Assembly (NCBI RefSeq): GCF_009856415.1
Contig: NZ_WMEZ01000010.1
Coordinates: 1-64,000, forward strand
DNA length: 64,000 nt
Source of the DNA: Halobacillus litoralis
Lineage (GTDB): Bacteria; Bacillota; Bacilli; Bacillales; Halobacillaceae
Direction of reading: 5' to 3'
In this document: in pieces, positions 8,238 to 15,624 of the stretch
Position numbering within the stretch: the stretch's first letter is position 1
Layout of the letters: each line of letters begins with the position of its first letter
Notes under the pieces: generated by a model
The model's database searches: none
Told to the model about the DNA's origin: nothing
What the model saw: the letters and a program-made list of their open reading frames with translations, nothing else
Position numbers and translations under genes: made by a program

Positions 8238-10040
8238 ATGTGTGGAATTGTAGGATATATCGGACAGGATGATACGAAAGAGATTTTATTGAATGGTTTG
8301 GAAAAGCTTGAATACCGCGGTTATGATTCAGCTGGTATTGCGACATTAAATGAGAATGGTGTAGAAGTGACGAAAGTAAAAGGTCGTATCGCTTCTCTTA
8401 GAGAAGCTGTCGATCAAAGTGTCAAAGCGACACACGGCATCGGACACACACGCTGGGCTACACACGGCGCTCCTAGTGAAGAAAACGCGCACCCGCATCA
8501 AAGTACTTCCGGACGCTTCACAATCGTTCACAATGGTGTCATTGAGAACTATGTGGACGTTCGCGACGAGTACTTGAGCGGCGTGGAGTTCAAGAGTGAA
8601 ACAGATACGGAAATCATCGTCCAACTGATGGAAGTGCTGAATAATGAGATGAACGATGTAGCTGCAGCTTTCCGTAAAGCTGTCGAACTTCTGACTGGTT
8701 CTTATGCGATTGCAATGATCGATCGCGAAAATCCTGATACGATTTTTGTCGCTAAGAATAAGAGCCCTCTGTTAGTTGGAATCGGTGATGACTTCAACGT
8801 TGTAGCCAGTGATTCCATGGCGGCTCTTCACGTAACCGATCAATTCCTTGAGCTTGAGGATAAAGAAACCGTCATCGTTCGCCGTGATGGTGTTGAAATT
8901 CAAAAGCCCGATGGTACAAAAGTTGAGCGTGAACCATTCACAGCAGAATTGGATACAACGGATATCGAAAAGGGAACGTATCCTCACTTTATGCTGAAAG
9001 AGATTGATGAACAGCCGTTCGTCATCCGTAAAATCATTCAAGAATACCAAAATGAGAATGACGAGATCAAGCTGGATCCTGAAATCCGCCAAGCGATGAA
9101 AGACTGCGACCGTATTTACATCATCGCTGCAGGTACGAGTTACCATGCCGGACTTCTAGGTAAACAGTTCATTGAAAAACTCGCAAACATTCCAGTAGAA
9201 GTTCATGTAGCTAGTGAATTCTCTTACAACATGCCACTTCTTTCTGAGAAACCGTTGTTTGTTTACATTTCTCAAAGTGGTGAAACGGCAGACAGCCGTT
9301 CTGTCCTTGTCCAGACAAAAGAACTTGGTCATCCGGCACTGACGATTACAAACGTGCCAGGGTCCACCCTTTCCCGTGAAGCAGACTATACGATGCACCT
9401 GCACGCAGGACCAGAAATCGCTGTAGCTTCTACAAAAGCTTATACAGCACAAATGGCTGTTCTTGCCATTCTAGCTGTTGATACAGCGCGTGCGAAGGGC
9501 ATAGAACTTGATTTCGACCCAATGCAGGAGCTTGGAATCGTGGCGACGACGATGGAAGCCCTGACTGATCAAAAAGAGAAGTTGGAAGACTTGGCACGCG
9601 AGTATCTATCTACGACTCGTAACTGCTTCTTTATCGGCCGCGGCATCGATTATTATGTCGGATTGGAAGGGTCTCTCAAGTTGAAAGAGATCTCTTACAT
9701 CCAGGCGGAAGGCTTCGCTGGTGGTGAATTGAAGCACGGTACGATCGCTCTCATTGAAGATGGTACACCTGTCATTGCCCTTGCAACACAGAAAAACGTC
9801 AACTACTCCATCCGTGGAAATGTCCAGGAAGTAGAGGCGCGTGGCGCAAACAGTATGATTATCAGCATGGAAGGCTTGAATAAAGATGGCGATGCTTTCG
9901 TCATTCCACAAGTGCATGACCTTATGACACCACTTGTTTCTGTCATTCCATTGCAGCTGATTTCCTACTATGCAGCGCTTCACCGTGACTGTGATGTTGA
10001 TAAACCACGTAACCTTGCGAAGAGTGTTACAGTAGAATAA
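8238..10040 (+). CDS. glmS: glutamine--fructose-6-phosphate aminotransferase (isomerizing)
   Basis: Makes glucosamine-6-phosphate from fructose-6-phosphate and glutamine, the entry to peptidoglycan and teichoic acid amino sugars. The product has 600 residues, as in B. subtilis. The start is ATG 8238 because Cys2 must become the N-terminal nucleophile (MCGIVGYIG) and an AGGAGG site lies 9 nt upstream. The N-terminal glutaminase domain (1-240, TRWATHG, NGVIENY) is followed by two SIS isomerase domains (about 285-425 and 455-590) and the [14 protein letters not shown]-terminus. Controlled by the leader ribozyme. Confidence 0.97.
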   Translation: MCGIVGYIGQDDTKEILLNGLEKLEYRGYDSAGIATLNENGVEVTKVKGRIASLREAVDQSVKATHGIGHTRWATHGAPSEENAHPHQSTSGRFTIVHNGVIENYVDVRDEYLSGVEFKSETDTEIIVQLMEVLNNEMNDVAAAFRKAVELLTGSYAIAMIDRENPDTIFVAKNKSPLLVGIGDDFNVVASDSMAALHVTDQFLELEDKETVIVRRDGVEIQKPDGTKVEREPFTAELDTTDIEKGTYPHFMLKEIDEQPFVIRKIIQEYQNENDEIKLDPEIRQAMKDCDRIYIIAAGTSYHAGLLGKQFIEKLANIPVEVHVASEFSYNMPLLSEKPLFVYISQSGETADSRSVLVQTKELGHPALTITNVPGSTLSREADYTMHLHAGPEIAVASTKAYTAQMAVLAILAVDTARAKGIELDFDPMQELGIVATTMEALTDQKEKLEDLAREYLSTTRNCFFIGRGIDYYVGLEGSLKLKEISYIQAEGFAGGELKHGTIALIEDGTPVIALATQKNVNYSIRGNVQEVEARGANSMIISMEGLNKDGDAFVIPQVHDLMTPLVSVIPLQLISYYAALHRDCDVDKPRNLAKSVTVE

Positions 10041-10046
10041 TGACTT

Positions 10047-10084
10047 GAAAAGCTGGCATCCCCTTGAGGATGTCAGCTTTTTTA
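10047..10084 (+). terminator. glmS terminator
   Basis: Stem AAAAGCTGGCATCC / GGATGTCAGCTTTT with a run of T. Confidence 0.9.
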
Positions 10085-10161
10085 ACTTTCTTGAATCTGT
10101 ATGGGGGAAAGACAACCTGGGGAAAATAAGTCTATTCGATGCCGTTAGGGGTGTTTGTTTT

Positions 10162-10698
10162 ATGGAAAAATATGCCATGGTTTTAGTGTTCATCACCTGC
10201 TTGTGGATGGTCCATACGCCCTTGCACGCCCAAGTCGATCAGCCCCAACCCCTTGAAGATTTCTATGCTGAATATGGATATAAGTCTCTGGATGAGGCCG
10301 TCAAAGAATTTGAACAACATACGAAAATGAACGTGTATCTCCCTAAGAAACTTCCGTCATTGGCATTTACACACGTATTAGCCAGGGTTCATCGGTTAGG
10401 TGGGAACGAGAATGTGGAATTAAATGTGGAGTACTTGAATGAACATGTACCTGAGAATCACTATAATGTGGACATCCGGCCGGCAGAACAAAAGCTATTT
10501 ATTCATGAAAAGCGGATCATAGAACAGGTGAGGTTGAAGACTGGAGAAAAAGGGGTTTTCGTGAAAGTCCCCGGTTTTCACGTTTTTATTTTTGAAACGG
10601 AGCAATGGCAGTATAGGTTGAGTATGGATCAACGCGTTTCAAATCAATTTTTCCCTGATCAGTTAGTTGAAATCGCCAATTCCATCGACAGTGATTGA
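10162..10698 (+). CDS. secreted protein of unknown function
   Basis: A 178-residue protein with a clear signal peptide (MEKYAMVLVFITCLWMVH..., cleavage likely after LHA at about residue 22). The start at ATG 10162 is chosen because the signal peptide follows directly and an AGGGGTG site lies upstream; the frame is open further upstream through the glmS terminator. The mature part has YKSLDEAVKEFEQHTKMNVYLPKKLPSLAFTH, resembling the 'LP..LPF' opening of DUF4367-like extracellular domains, but I cannot assign a family firmly. No close neighbour explains its role. Confidence 0.7.
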   Translation: MEKYAMVLVFITCLWMVHTPLHAQVDQPQPLEDFYAEYGYKSLDEAVKEFEQHTKMNVYLPKKLPSLAFTHVLARVHRLGGNENVELNVEYLNEHVPENHYNVDIRPAEQKLFIHEKRIIEQVRLKTGEKGVFVKVPGFHVFIFETEQWQYRLSMDQRVSNQFFPDQLVEIANSIDSD

Positions 10699-10730
10699 TC
10701 AAGGGAGTAGGGTATCCTTTAAGGTTAAAC

Positions 10731-10764
10731 AAAAGGGGACGTTCCAAGAACGTCCCCTTTTATA
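10731..10764. terminator. bidirectional terminator
   Basis: AAAAGGGGACGTTC / GAACGTCCCCTTTT with A and T runs on the two sides. Serves the secreted-protein gene and the convergent rodA-like gene. Confidence 0.9.
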
Positions 10765-10774
10765 TGGTGTTTCG

Positions 10775-11923
10775 CTATTCTCCAAACATATAGGTCTTAT
10801 GGTGATAGGATATTGAAAAAGCAATTCCGAGCGCCATCAAGTTTCCGAGCAAAGCACTTCCTCCATAACTGATGAATGGCAGCGGAATTCCCGTGATCGG
10901 TAGTAGCTGGACTGACATTCCGATATTTTGGAAAACGTGGAATGCGATCATGCTGATAATCCCAACCATTACATACGCGCTGTAATTGCTATTCGCTTTA
11001 AAAGCGATGGTCGTGAAGCGGTAGATCAACAGGAAGAACAGGATGATGACAATACAAGATCCGAGAAAGCCATATTCTTCTGCGATGATACTGAAAATGA
11101 AGTCGGTTTGGGCTTCTGGTAAGTAAACTTCCCTTTCACCAAACCCTTTTCCATACAGCTGTCCGGAACCGATTGCCCTCATTGCTTTGACGAGATGATA
11201 TCCGGAAGAGTCTTCATATTTGGTCGGCTGGAACCAGGAGTAGATACGACCGAGCTGGTACTCCTTCACACCTAAATAGCGGTCAAGGAGTTCAGGTGCT
11301 TTTAGTGCAAGCCAGATGAGCCCCGTTCCAAGCGCTGAGATGAAGGTGAAAATCGGTAAAATAATCTTCCAGGAGATGCCTGAGATCAGGACGAATCCTG
11401 CTAGTATGGCGATAAACACAAGGCTTGTCCCTAAATCGGGCTGCTGCATGATCAAAAGAACCGGTAGTCCGGTAACTGCACCTAATTTCAACAACAGGAA
11501 TAAATCCATTTTCAACGAGGAGCGGTGCTTTTGATTATGATCGACGGCTATCCTTCCAAGGGCAAGAATGGTGAATATCTTTACAAGCTCTGCAGGTTGT
11601 AAAGACAATCCCGGCATGGCGAACCAACTCTTCTGACCTTTGATGACGGGGGCGATGGATGGTGGAGCGACGATCAAAGCGATTAATAGAATGATGCCGA
11701 ATCCATATAAATACCAGCTGATCTTCTTGAAATCTTCTGGATCGACAAGGAGCATAAAGCCGATGACGATACCCCCGAGTCCATACCAGACCAACTGTTT
11801 AAGTACAAAGTTATCATTATATTGCGTGCTTTGCTGGGCACTGAAAAGAGCGACTGCGCTGACGGCTATGAAACAACACATAATAAAAAAGAGCTGCCAA
11901 TCGAATCTTTCTTCGAATTTCAT
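10775..11923 (-). CDS. SEDS-family glycan polymerase (RodA/FtsW type)
   Basis: A 382-residue polytopic membrane protein with about ten hydrophobic segments. SEDS hallmarks are the WFAMPGLSLQPAELVK motif, QQPDLGTSLVF, the YQLGRIYSWFQP segment before the large extracellular loop with AQTDFIFSIIAEEYGFLG, and the C-terminal TGIPLPFISYGGSALLGNLMALGI. SEDS proteins polymerise lipid II with a class B PBP partner. The short length and absence of division genes nearby favour a RodA-like elongation or sporulation role over FtsW, but the subtype is not certain. Monocistronic. Confidence 0.88.
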   Translation of the reverse strand: MKFEERFDWQLFFIMCCFIAVSAVALFSAQQSTQYNDNFVLKQLVWYGLGGIVIGFMLLVDPEDFKKISWYLYGFGIILLIALIVAPPSIAPVIKGQKSWFAMPGLSLQPAELVKIFTILALGRIAVDHNQKHRSSLKMDLFLLLKLGAVTGLPVLLIMQQPDLGTSLVFIAILAGFVLISGISWKIILPIFTFISALGTGLIWLALKAPELLDRYLGVKEYQLGRIYSWFQPTKYEDSSGYHLVKAMRAIGSGQLYGKGFGEREVYLPEAQTDFIFSIIAEEYGFLGSCIVIILFFLLIYRFTTIAFKANSNYSAYVMVGIISMIAFHVFQNIGMSVQLLPITGIPLPFISYGGSALLGNLMALGIAFSISYHHKTYMFGE

Positions 11924-12097
11924 TTTTGGTTATACATCCTCTCATGTTGGCGAAGCAAAAAAAGCGTGCTGTTGACTATTATAAGCACATGTAACACGTT
12001 TGAAAAGTGAACTCTTCCTTATTCTTCAATTATAAAGCAATCTTTTCAGTCATGGACATGAAAATGTAACACTTATGTATCGAATAAGCTCCCTTTT

Positions 12098-12303
12098 ATG
12101 GAAGACTCAATTTCGATATGCTTTCTGGGGTTCGTTGCCGTTATTGGCCGTCAGGGTTGATTGGGAAGCTACTCGCTCTCCTGTGGGGGAGTGGCGAGCT
12201 TCCTCGGACTGCGTCCTGTGGGATATCTCCTTTCTCCTTTCTCCTGCAGCCCCACCCACTCAACAAAAGCCTCGAAACTGAGTCTCGCACAATCCTGCTA
12301 TAT
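12098..12303 (+). repeat. dispersed repeat element, copy A
   Basis: One of five related ~200 bp elements. Its left end GAAGACTCAATTTCGATATG and right end CTCGAAACTGAGTCTCGCAC are inverted repeats of each other. The centre keeps CTTCCTCGGACTGCGTCCTG, also found in copies C and E. This copy lost part of the internal stem (GGGATATCTCC replaces GGGGTCTCACC). The short ORFs inside are not genes. Confidence 0.82.
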
Positions 12304-12341
12304 AGTTTAATAACTCACATCCAAGATCGTTTACATTCAAA

Positions 12342-12370
12342 TAAAAAAATCACCAAAAGAACGGTGATTG
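12342..12370 (-). terminator. terminator of phospholipase-like gene
   Basis: On the minus strand, AATCACCG / GGTGATT arms are followed by TTTTTTT. Only a short stem. Confidence 0.65.
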
Positions 12371-12384
12371 GGTTGTAGCATATT

Positions 12385-12669
12385 TTAGAAACAGGTGAAG
12401 AGTCGCTGGATTCTCATGTATTTATATAATGTTCTTGCGTGACGACCTTCTTGGGTATAAGGGCTCTGTAATCTTTCAAGCTGATTAATGAAAGCAAGGT
12501 CACAAGCGCAGTAATCTCTGTGATAACGGTAGCATTCATCATGAGCTTTGCAGGCGGCGTCTACGGCGTTGACGGGTTGGCCTGGGCCGCTGCACCCAGG
12601 TCCACAGTACTTATAGCCGGGGAAGACACAGAATCCGGGTCTTCGTACCGGTCCTCTTCTTCTATACAT
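12385..12669 (-). CDS. phospholipase A2-like small protein
   Basis: A 94-residue basic, Cys-rich protein. It shows a Ca-loop-like Y21CGPGCSGPG30 followed by the active-site helix N34AVDAACKAHDECY with catalytic-type H43-D44, then a CACD segment. This is the phospholipase A2-like fold seen in parvovirus VP1u and small bacterial PLA2 proteins. Lipid hydrolysis is inferred from family only. The start is ATG 12669 because GGAGGAGAA lies just upstream; the earlier in-frame ATGs overlap that site. No signal peptide is visible, so export or spore coat location is open. Confidence 0.72.
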   Translation of the reverse strand: MYRRRGPVRRPGFCVFPGYKYCGPGCSGPGQPVNAVDAACKAHDECYRYHRDYCACDLAFINQLERLQSPYTQEGRHARTLYKYMRIQRLFTCF

Positions 12670-12811
12670 GCGATTCTCCTCCATCATAAAGATTGGCTAA
12701 GAATAGTTTATGACGAGGCGCTGTTTTTTGCTTGGTCACATACCCTTCCTATGTTTAAAAAAACCTTTCATGAGATAAATAATAATTAACACCACTCAAG
12801 GAGGAGATTTG

Positions 12812-13138
12812 ATGTCACACGAAAAATATCAAGATCTAATTCAGAAGCTTCATGCTTGTATGGAAGCGTGTAACCATTGTTATGATGCTTGTTTAAAAGA
12901 GGAAGACGTAAAAATGATGGCCGAATGTATTCGTACCGATCGTGAATGTGCCGATATTTGCGGATACTTAGAACAAGCGATTTCTAGAAATTCTCCATTT
13001 GTATCTGAATTAGCAGGGGTTTGCGCGAAAATCTGCCAGGCTTGTGGAGATGAATGTAAGAAACATGATCATCAGCACTGCCAGGATTGTGCCAAAGCTT
13101 GCTATGAATGTGCGGAAGCTTGTAAACAGGTTGCATAA
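12812..13138 (+). CDS. four-helix bundle copper-binding protein (Csp/YhjQ-like)
   Basis: A 108-residue protein with Cys residues regularly spaced along helices: HACMEACNHCYDAC, CIRTDRECADIC, CAKICQACGDECKKH and CQDCAKACYECAEAC. This pattern is diagnostic of the Csp copper-storage / YhjQ (DUF326) family, in which the thiols line the bundle core and hold many Cu(I) ions. Ferredoxin is sometimes the database name, but no iron-sulfur motif fits. Start ATG 12812 with AAGGAGGAG upstream. Followed by a strong terminator and next to the metalloid permease cluster. Confidence 0.88.
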   Translation: MSHEKYQDLIQKLHACMEACNHCYDACLKEEDVKMMAECIRTDRECADICGYLEQAISRNSPFVSELAGVCAKICQACGDECKKHDHQHCQDCAKACYECAEACKQVA

Positions 13139-13148
13139 ATAAAAAAAG

Positions 13149-13183
13149 AGCGGCCTCGCGATTAAGAGGCCGCCTTTTTTTAT
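13149..13183 (+). terminator. terminator after csp-like gene
   Basis: GCGGCCTC / GAGGCCGC stem with T run. The A-rich left flank makes it usable from the minus strand too, where a small gene ends. Confidence 0.88.
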
Positions 13184-13278
13184 TTCGCACAACATTTATC
13201 TTCTTTTTGTTCTTGGATTACGACTGTACAGCAAGGTTTTTCTTTTTTCTGTCCAAAGAGTTTTTTAATCAAATTCAT
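13180..13278 (-). CDS. 32-residue Cys-rich small protein
   Basis: A short gene reading MNLIKKLFGQKKEKPCC then TVVIQEQKEDKCCAK. An AAAGGAGGTGA site sits 4 nt before ATG 13278, a stronger site than that of most neighbours. The two CC pairs at the ends of a charged stretch suggest soft-metal or metalloid binding. It lies 13 bp downstream of the permease gene on the same strand and so is in its operon. I know similar tiny CC proteins accompanying ArsP/YraQ-type permeases in other bacilli only in a general way; function is unknown. Confidence 0.75.
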   Translation of the reverse strand: MNLIKKLFGQKKEKPCCTVVIQEQKEDKCCAK

Positions 13279-13291
13279 AGGTTCACCTCCT

Positions 13292-14164
13292 TTAAATCAT
13301 GTAGAAAAGAAATCCTGATAGGGTAGACATAGCAATGACTGAACCTACAAAAGTGAAGACCAATTTCTTGTGAAAAATACTGTGAAGCAGCGTTACCTCT
13401 GGGAGACTGGCCCCTGCTGAACTAATCATCAGAGCCATCACGGGTCCGAGAGCCATCCCTTTAGCGATCATCATTTGCGAGATTGGAATCATGGTAGATA
13501 AACGAATGTATAATGGAATGCCTAATAATGCTGCAACGGGTACGAGCCACCAATGCTCGCCTCCCATATAACGAGTGATCCATTCTTCAGGGACAGCACC
13601 ATGTATGAAGGCACCTATGGCTGCTCCAATGATTAGAAATGGAAAGACACTTTTCATTAGCACCCATGTTTCTGAAATCGCCTGACTCATGTTCACTTTA
13701 TTTGTCGAAGTGGGAGGCTCATAATTCTCTAAAATTACAGGTTTGAGTTGTTTTTCAAATCCTAACCCATGCAAAAGGAACCCGATGATTATGGATATAG
13801 TGGTCGTGATGAGTGTGTAAAACAAAGCAACTTTCCATCCTAGGATGGCCGTCATAAGAGTAAGGATCGTGATGTCTAAGACAGGGGATGCAAAAAGGAA
13901 AATCATGACGATAGGGAAGCGGATGTGATTTCTTAAGAGGTGAACGACAATTGGAATGGTTGAACATGAACAAAAAGGAGTAACGAATGCAAAAAGTACA
14001 GCAATTCCTGCACTTATGAGCGGAGGACTTTTATCCATGAGCGATTCCATATGCTCATATGGTATAAACCCTTGGAAAAGATAGATAAGAAAAGAGATGC
14101 CTAAAAAGAGAATGGTTAATTCTGTAGCGATGGTAATAAAACTAAGTAACGTCTCTTGTAACAT
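13292..14164 (-). CDS. ArsP/YraQ-type (UPF0718) permease
   Basis: A 290-residue membrane protein of about eight helices in two halves separated by a ~35-residue cytoplasmic loop (GFEKQLKPVILENYE...). The conserved first-half motif TPFCSCSTIPIVVHLL, with its CSC, and the second-half GIPLYIRLSTMIPISQMMIAKG are typical of the family that includes the organoarsenical exporter ArsP. Substrate is inferred from context: ArsR regulators and ars operators surround it. ATG 14164 has AAAGGTG 8 nt upstream; an ATG seven codons earlier (14185) is possible. Confidence 0.83.
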   Translation of the reverse strand: MLQETLLSFITIATELTILFLGISFLIYLFQGFIPYEHMESLMDKSPPLISAGIAVLFAFVTPFCSCSTIPIVVHLLRNHIRFPIVMIFLFASPVLDITILTLMTAILGWKVALFYTLITTTISIIIGFLLHGLGFEKQLKPVILENYEPPTSTNKVNMSQAISETWVLMKSVFPFLIIGAAIGAFIHGAVPEEWITRYMGGEHWWLVPVAALLGIPLYIRLSTMIPISQMMIAKGMALGPVMALMISSAGASLPEVTLLHSIFHKKLVFTFVGSVIAMSTLSGFLFYMI

Positions 14165-14179
14165 AGTTCCTGCACCTTT

Positions 14180-14200
14180 CATCAAAAAAAGTTGATTTAT
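14180..14200 (-). promoter_or_regulatory. ArsR-type operator-like repeat
   Basis: ATCAAAAAAAGTTGAT is an imperfect inverted repeat just upstream of the permease, matching the ATCAAA...TTGAT pattern of three further sites at 14381, 14777 and 14838. Confidence 0.55.
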
Positions 14201-14209
14201 TGTAGATAG

Positions 14210-14365
14210 TTAGCAACAGGTACAGCAGATTTCTGGTTTTCTTTTTCGAGTTGGAAAGCTCCGCCCCCATCTTTTAATACGAGAAGGGGATTGCTTGTTA
14301 AAAGATTTTACAGTCGATATAATTTCATTATTTTTAAGCTTCCATTCTTCTATCGTAAACAACAT
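14210..14365 (-). CDS. small Cys-ending protein, possibly frameshifted
   Basis: An ORF of 51 residues starting MLFTIEEWKLKNNEIISTV and ending in ICCTCC, with an excellent AAAGGAGGTG site 6 nt before ATG 14365. It lies between the ArsR gene and the permease on the same strand. In the +1 frame the same DNA reads NPLLVLKDGGGAFQLEKEN...VANYLQ and also ends cleanly, so either the Cys-rich end is genuine or a frameshift has split a longer protein of thioredoxin-like flavour. No function is assigned. The CC-x-CC end resembles that of the 32-residue protein downstream. Confidence 0.5.
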   Translation of the reverse strand: MLFTIEEWKLKNNEIISTVKSFNKQSPSRIKRWGRSFPTRKRKPEICCTCC

Positions 14366-14380
14366 AATAACACCTCCTTT

Positions 14381-14400
14381 AATCAAATTTTTTTGATTAA
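14381..14400. promoter_or_regulatory. ArsR-type operator-like palindrome
   Basis: AATCAAATTTTTTTGATTAA, an inverted repeat upstream of the small gene. Likely bound by the adjacent ArsR-family repressor. Confidence 0.6.
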
Positions 14401-14443
14401 TTATCCAACACAAGGGTGAGCTCAAAGGCTTATGCCCCTTGTA

Positions 14444-14761
14444 TCAATCATGTCGGAATAGACAGCACAACTCTTCAGACAACAAGTGATTCACTTCTTC
14501 TTCATTTAAGGAATAATAGCTCCAGGTCCCTCTGGTCTCTTTCTTGATAAGGGATGCATCCAGTAAAATCTTCAGATGGTAGGAAAGCTTTGATTGAGGC
14601 AGAGCCATGGTGTCAGAAAGATCACAGACACACACTTCTCTTTGCTGGGTGATTTGGTGCATGATCTGTAACCGACGATCATCAGCTAAGGCTTTAAATT
14701 TTTTCTGGTAGGTTTGGAAAGTTTTTGACAGGTATAAATCCTGAACGGGTATCTCTTTCAT
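14444..14761 (-). CDS. ArsR/SmtB-family metal(loid)-responsive repressor
   Basis: A 105-residue winged-helix repressor. The recognition region reads LPQSKLSYHLKILLDASLIKKETRGTWSYYSLN. The VCVCDL segment in front of it is the classical alpha-3 metal(loid) binding site (Cys-x-Cys), and the C-terminus carries an extra ELCC pair. It heads the minus-strand unit ArsR - small protein - permease - 32-residue protein and is flanked by repeated ATCAAAAT...TTGAT palindromes, which are the obvious operators. Different from the second ArsR at 15265, whose operator has another sequence. Confidence 0.88.
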   Translation of the reverse strand: MKEIPVQDLYLSKTFQTYQKKFKALADDRRLQIMHQITQQREVCVCDLSDTMALPQSKLSYHLKILLDASLIKKETRGTWSYYSLNEEEVNHLLSEELCCLFRHD

Positions 14762-14776
14762 TTTACAGTCCTCCTT

Positions 14777-14800
14777 AAATCAAAATTAGTTGATTAATCA
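14777..14800. promoter_or_regulatory. ArsR-type operator-like palindrome
   Basis: AATCAAAATTAGTTGATTA directly upstream of the ArsR gene start; autoregulation expected. Confidence 0.62.
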
Positions 14801-14837
14801 TAATCGTAAGGGTTAATTTTCTGAAAAGCAAGTAATA

Positions 14838-14858
14838 AATCAAATAATTTTGATTTAA
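14838..14858. promoter_or_regulatory. ArsR-type operator-like palindrome
   Basis: AATCAAATAATTTTGATT, the most symmetrical of the four copies, in the divergent spacer. Confidence 0.62.
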
Positions 14859-14907
14859 TGATAAAAGCACATTCTCTTAATATGGAATTTATATTAGGGA
14901 ATTATTG

Positions 14908-14925
14908 TATAAGTATATTCTTATA
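14908..14925. promoter_or_regulatory. second-class ars operator
   Basis: TATAAG-TATATT-CTTATA. The same arms with the same 6-bp spacing recur at 15221-15238 in front of arsR, so both units are probably under the ArsR at 15265. Confidence 0.7.
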
Positions 14926-14949
14926 TTCAAACACAAAGGAGTGACGGAA

Positions 14950-15204
14950 ATGATTGATCTTCATCCATGTAAGGGTTACGGTGCAGATTTTCTGCGATTA
15001 AGAGAATCTAAGTCAATGTGTAAGGAACAAGCGGCTTTTCTATTGGGAGAGGATGTTCGTTTCATTGAACGATTGGAAAGCGAAAAGATTTATCCTTCTT
15101 CCCATCTTATGAATAAGATTTCGGAAGTGTTTCAAATGGACATAAAGGTCGTCTCAGGGAGGATTTGGTGTAAGTCCCCATCTGAATGTTCTAAGTGGGT
15201 TTGA
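14950..15204 (+). CDS. small Xre-type helix-turn-helix protein
   Basis: An 84-residue protein starting MIDLHPCKGYGADFLRLRES. Residues ~12-60 look like an Xre/Cro HTH (RLRESKSMCKEQAAFLLGEDVRFIERLES...PSSHLMNKISEVFQM). Two Cys near the end (WCKSPSEC) may bind a ligand. An AAAGGAG site precedes ATG 14950; the longer in-frame start at 14905 lacks one. It is preceded by a TATAAG...CTTATA operator identical in arms to that of the arsR operon, suggesting a regulatory accessory to arsenic resistance. Function not known. Confidence 0.65.
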   Translation: MIDLHPCKGYGADFLRLRESKSMCKEQAAFLLGEDVRFIERLESEKIYPSSHLMNKISEVFQMDIKVVSGRIWCKSPSECSKWV

Positions 15205-15213
15205 GTTTTCCTC

Positions 15214-15242
15214 TTGCACATATAAGCATATACTTATATTAT
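15214..15242 (+). promoter_or_regulatory. ars promoter with embedded ArsR operator
   Basis: TTGCAC (15214-15219), 17 bp, TATTAT (15237-15242), with the palindrome TATAAG-CATATA-CTTATA (15221-15238) filling the spacer. An ArsR dimer here would block RNA polymerase. Confidence 0.75.
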
Positions 15243-15264
15243 GATGAAGGGTGAGGTGATTCTG

Positions 15265-15612
15265 ATGGAAAAGACAATCATTGAGTTGGAACAAGCCGCA
15301 CAGACGTTGAAGCTCTTAGGAGATAAAACGAGGCTGACCATTCTTGGTTTGGTTAAAGATAGTGAATGTTGTGTATGTGAATTTGTGGAAGTGTTGCAAA
15401 TGAGTCAACCTTCGATCAGTCAGCATCTGAGAAAGCTTCGTGATGCTGGGCTTGTTAAAGAGCAACGAAGAGGGCAGTGGATTTTCTACTCCTTGAACAG
15501 GGAGCACGCAACATACCCTATCATCCAACAGGTTCTGGAACAAATACCGGATCAAAAAGAGAAATTGACAGCATTGGAAAAAGCAGGTTTGCGGATCCAA
15601 TGCGATAGCTAG
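15265..15612 (+). CDS. arsR: arsenical resistance operon repressor ArsR
   Basis: A 115-residue ArsR. The As(III)-binding ECCVCEFVE motif lies at the start of helix 3, followed by the HTH MSQPSISQHLRKLRDAGLVKEQRRGQWIFYSL. The start is ATG 15265 with an AAGGGTGAGGTG site; ATGs at 15241-15244 are too early. It heads arsR-arsB-arsC-trxB, and its promoter contains a palindromic operator. Confidence 0.93.
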   Translation: MEKTIIELEQAAQTLKLLGDKTRLTILGLVKDSECCVCEFVEVLQMSQPSISQHLRKLRDAGLVKEQRRGQWIFYSLNREHATYPIIQQVLEQIPDQKEKLTALEKAGLRIQCDS

Positions 15613-15624
15613 GGGGATTGTTTT

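Noticed and set aside
12075-12378. Short ORFs of 68 and 86 codons
   Set aside because: They lie within dispersed repeat copy A; composition is that of the repeat and no ribosome site precedes them. The same applies to ORFs inside copies B to E.
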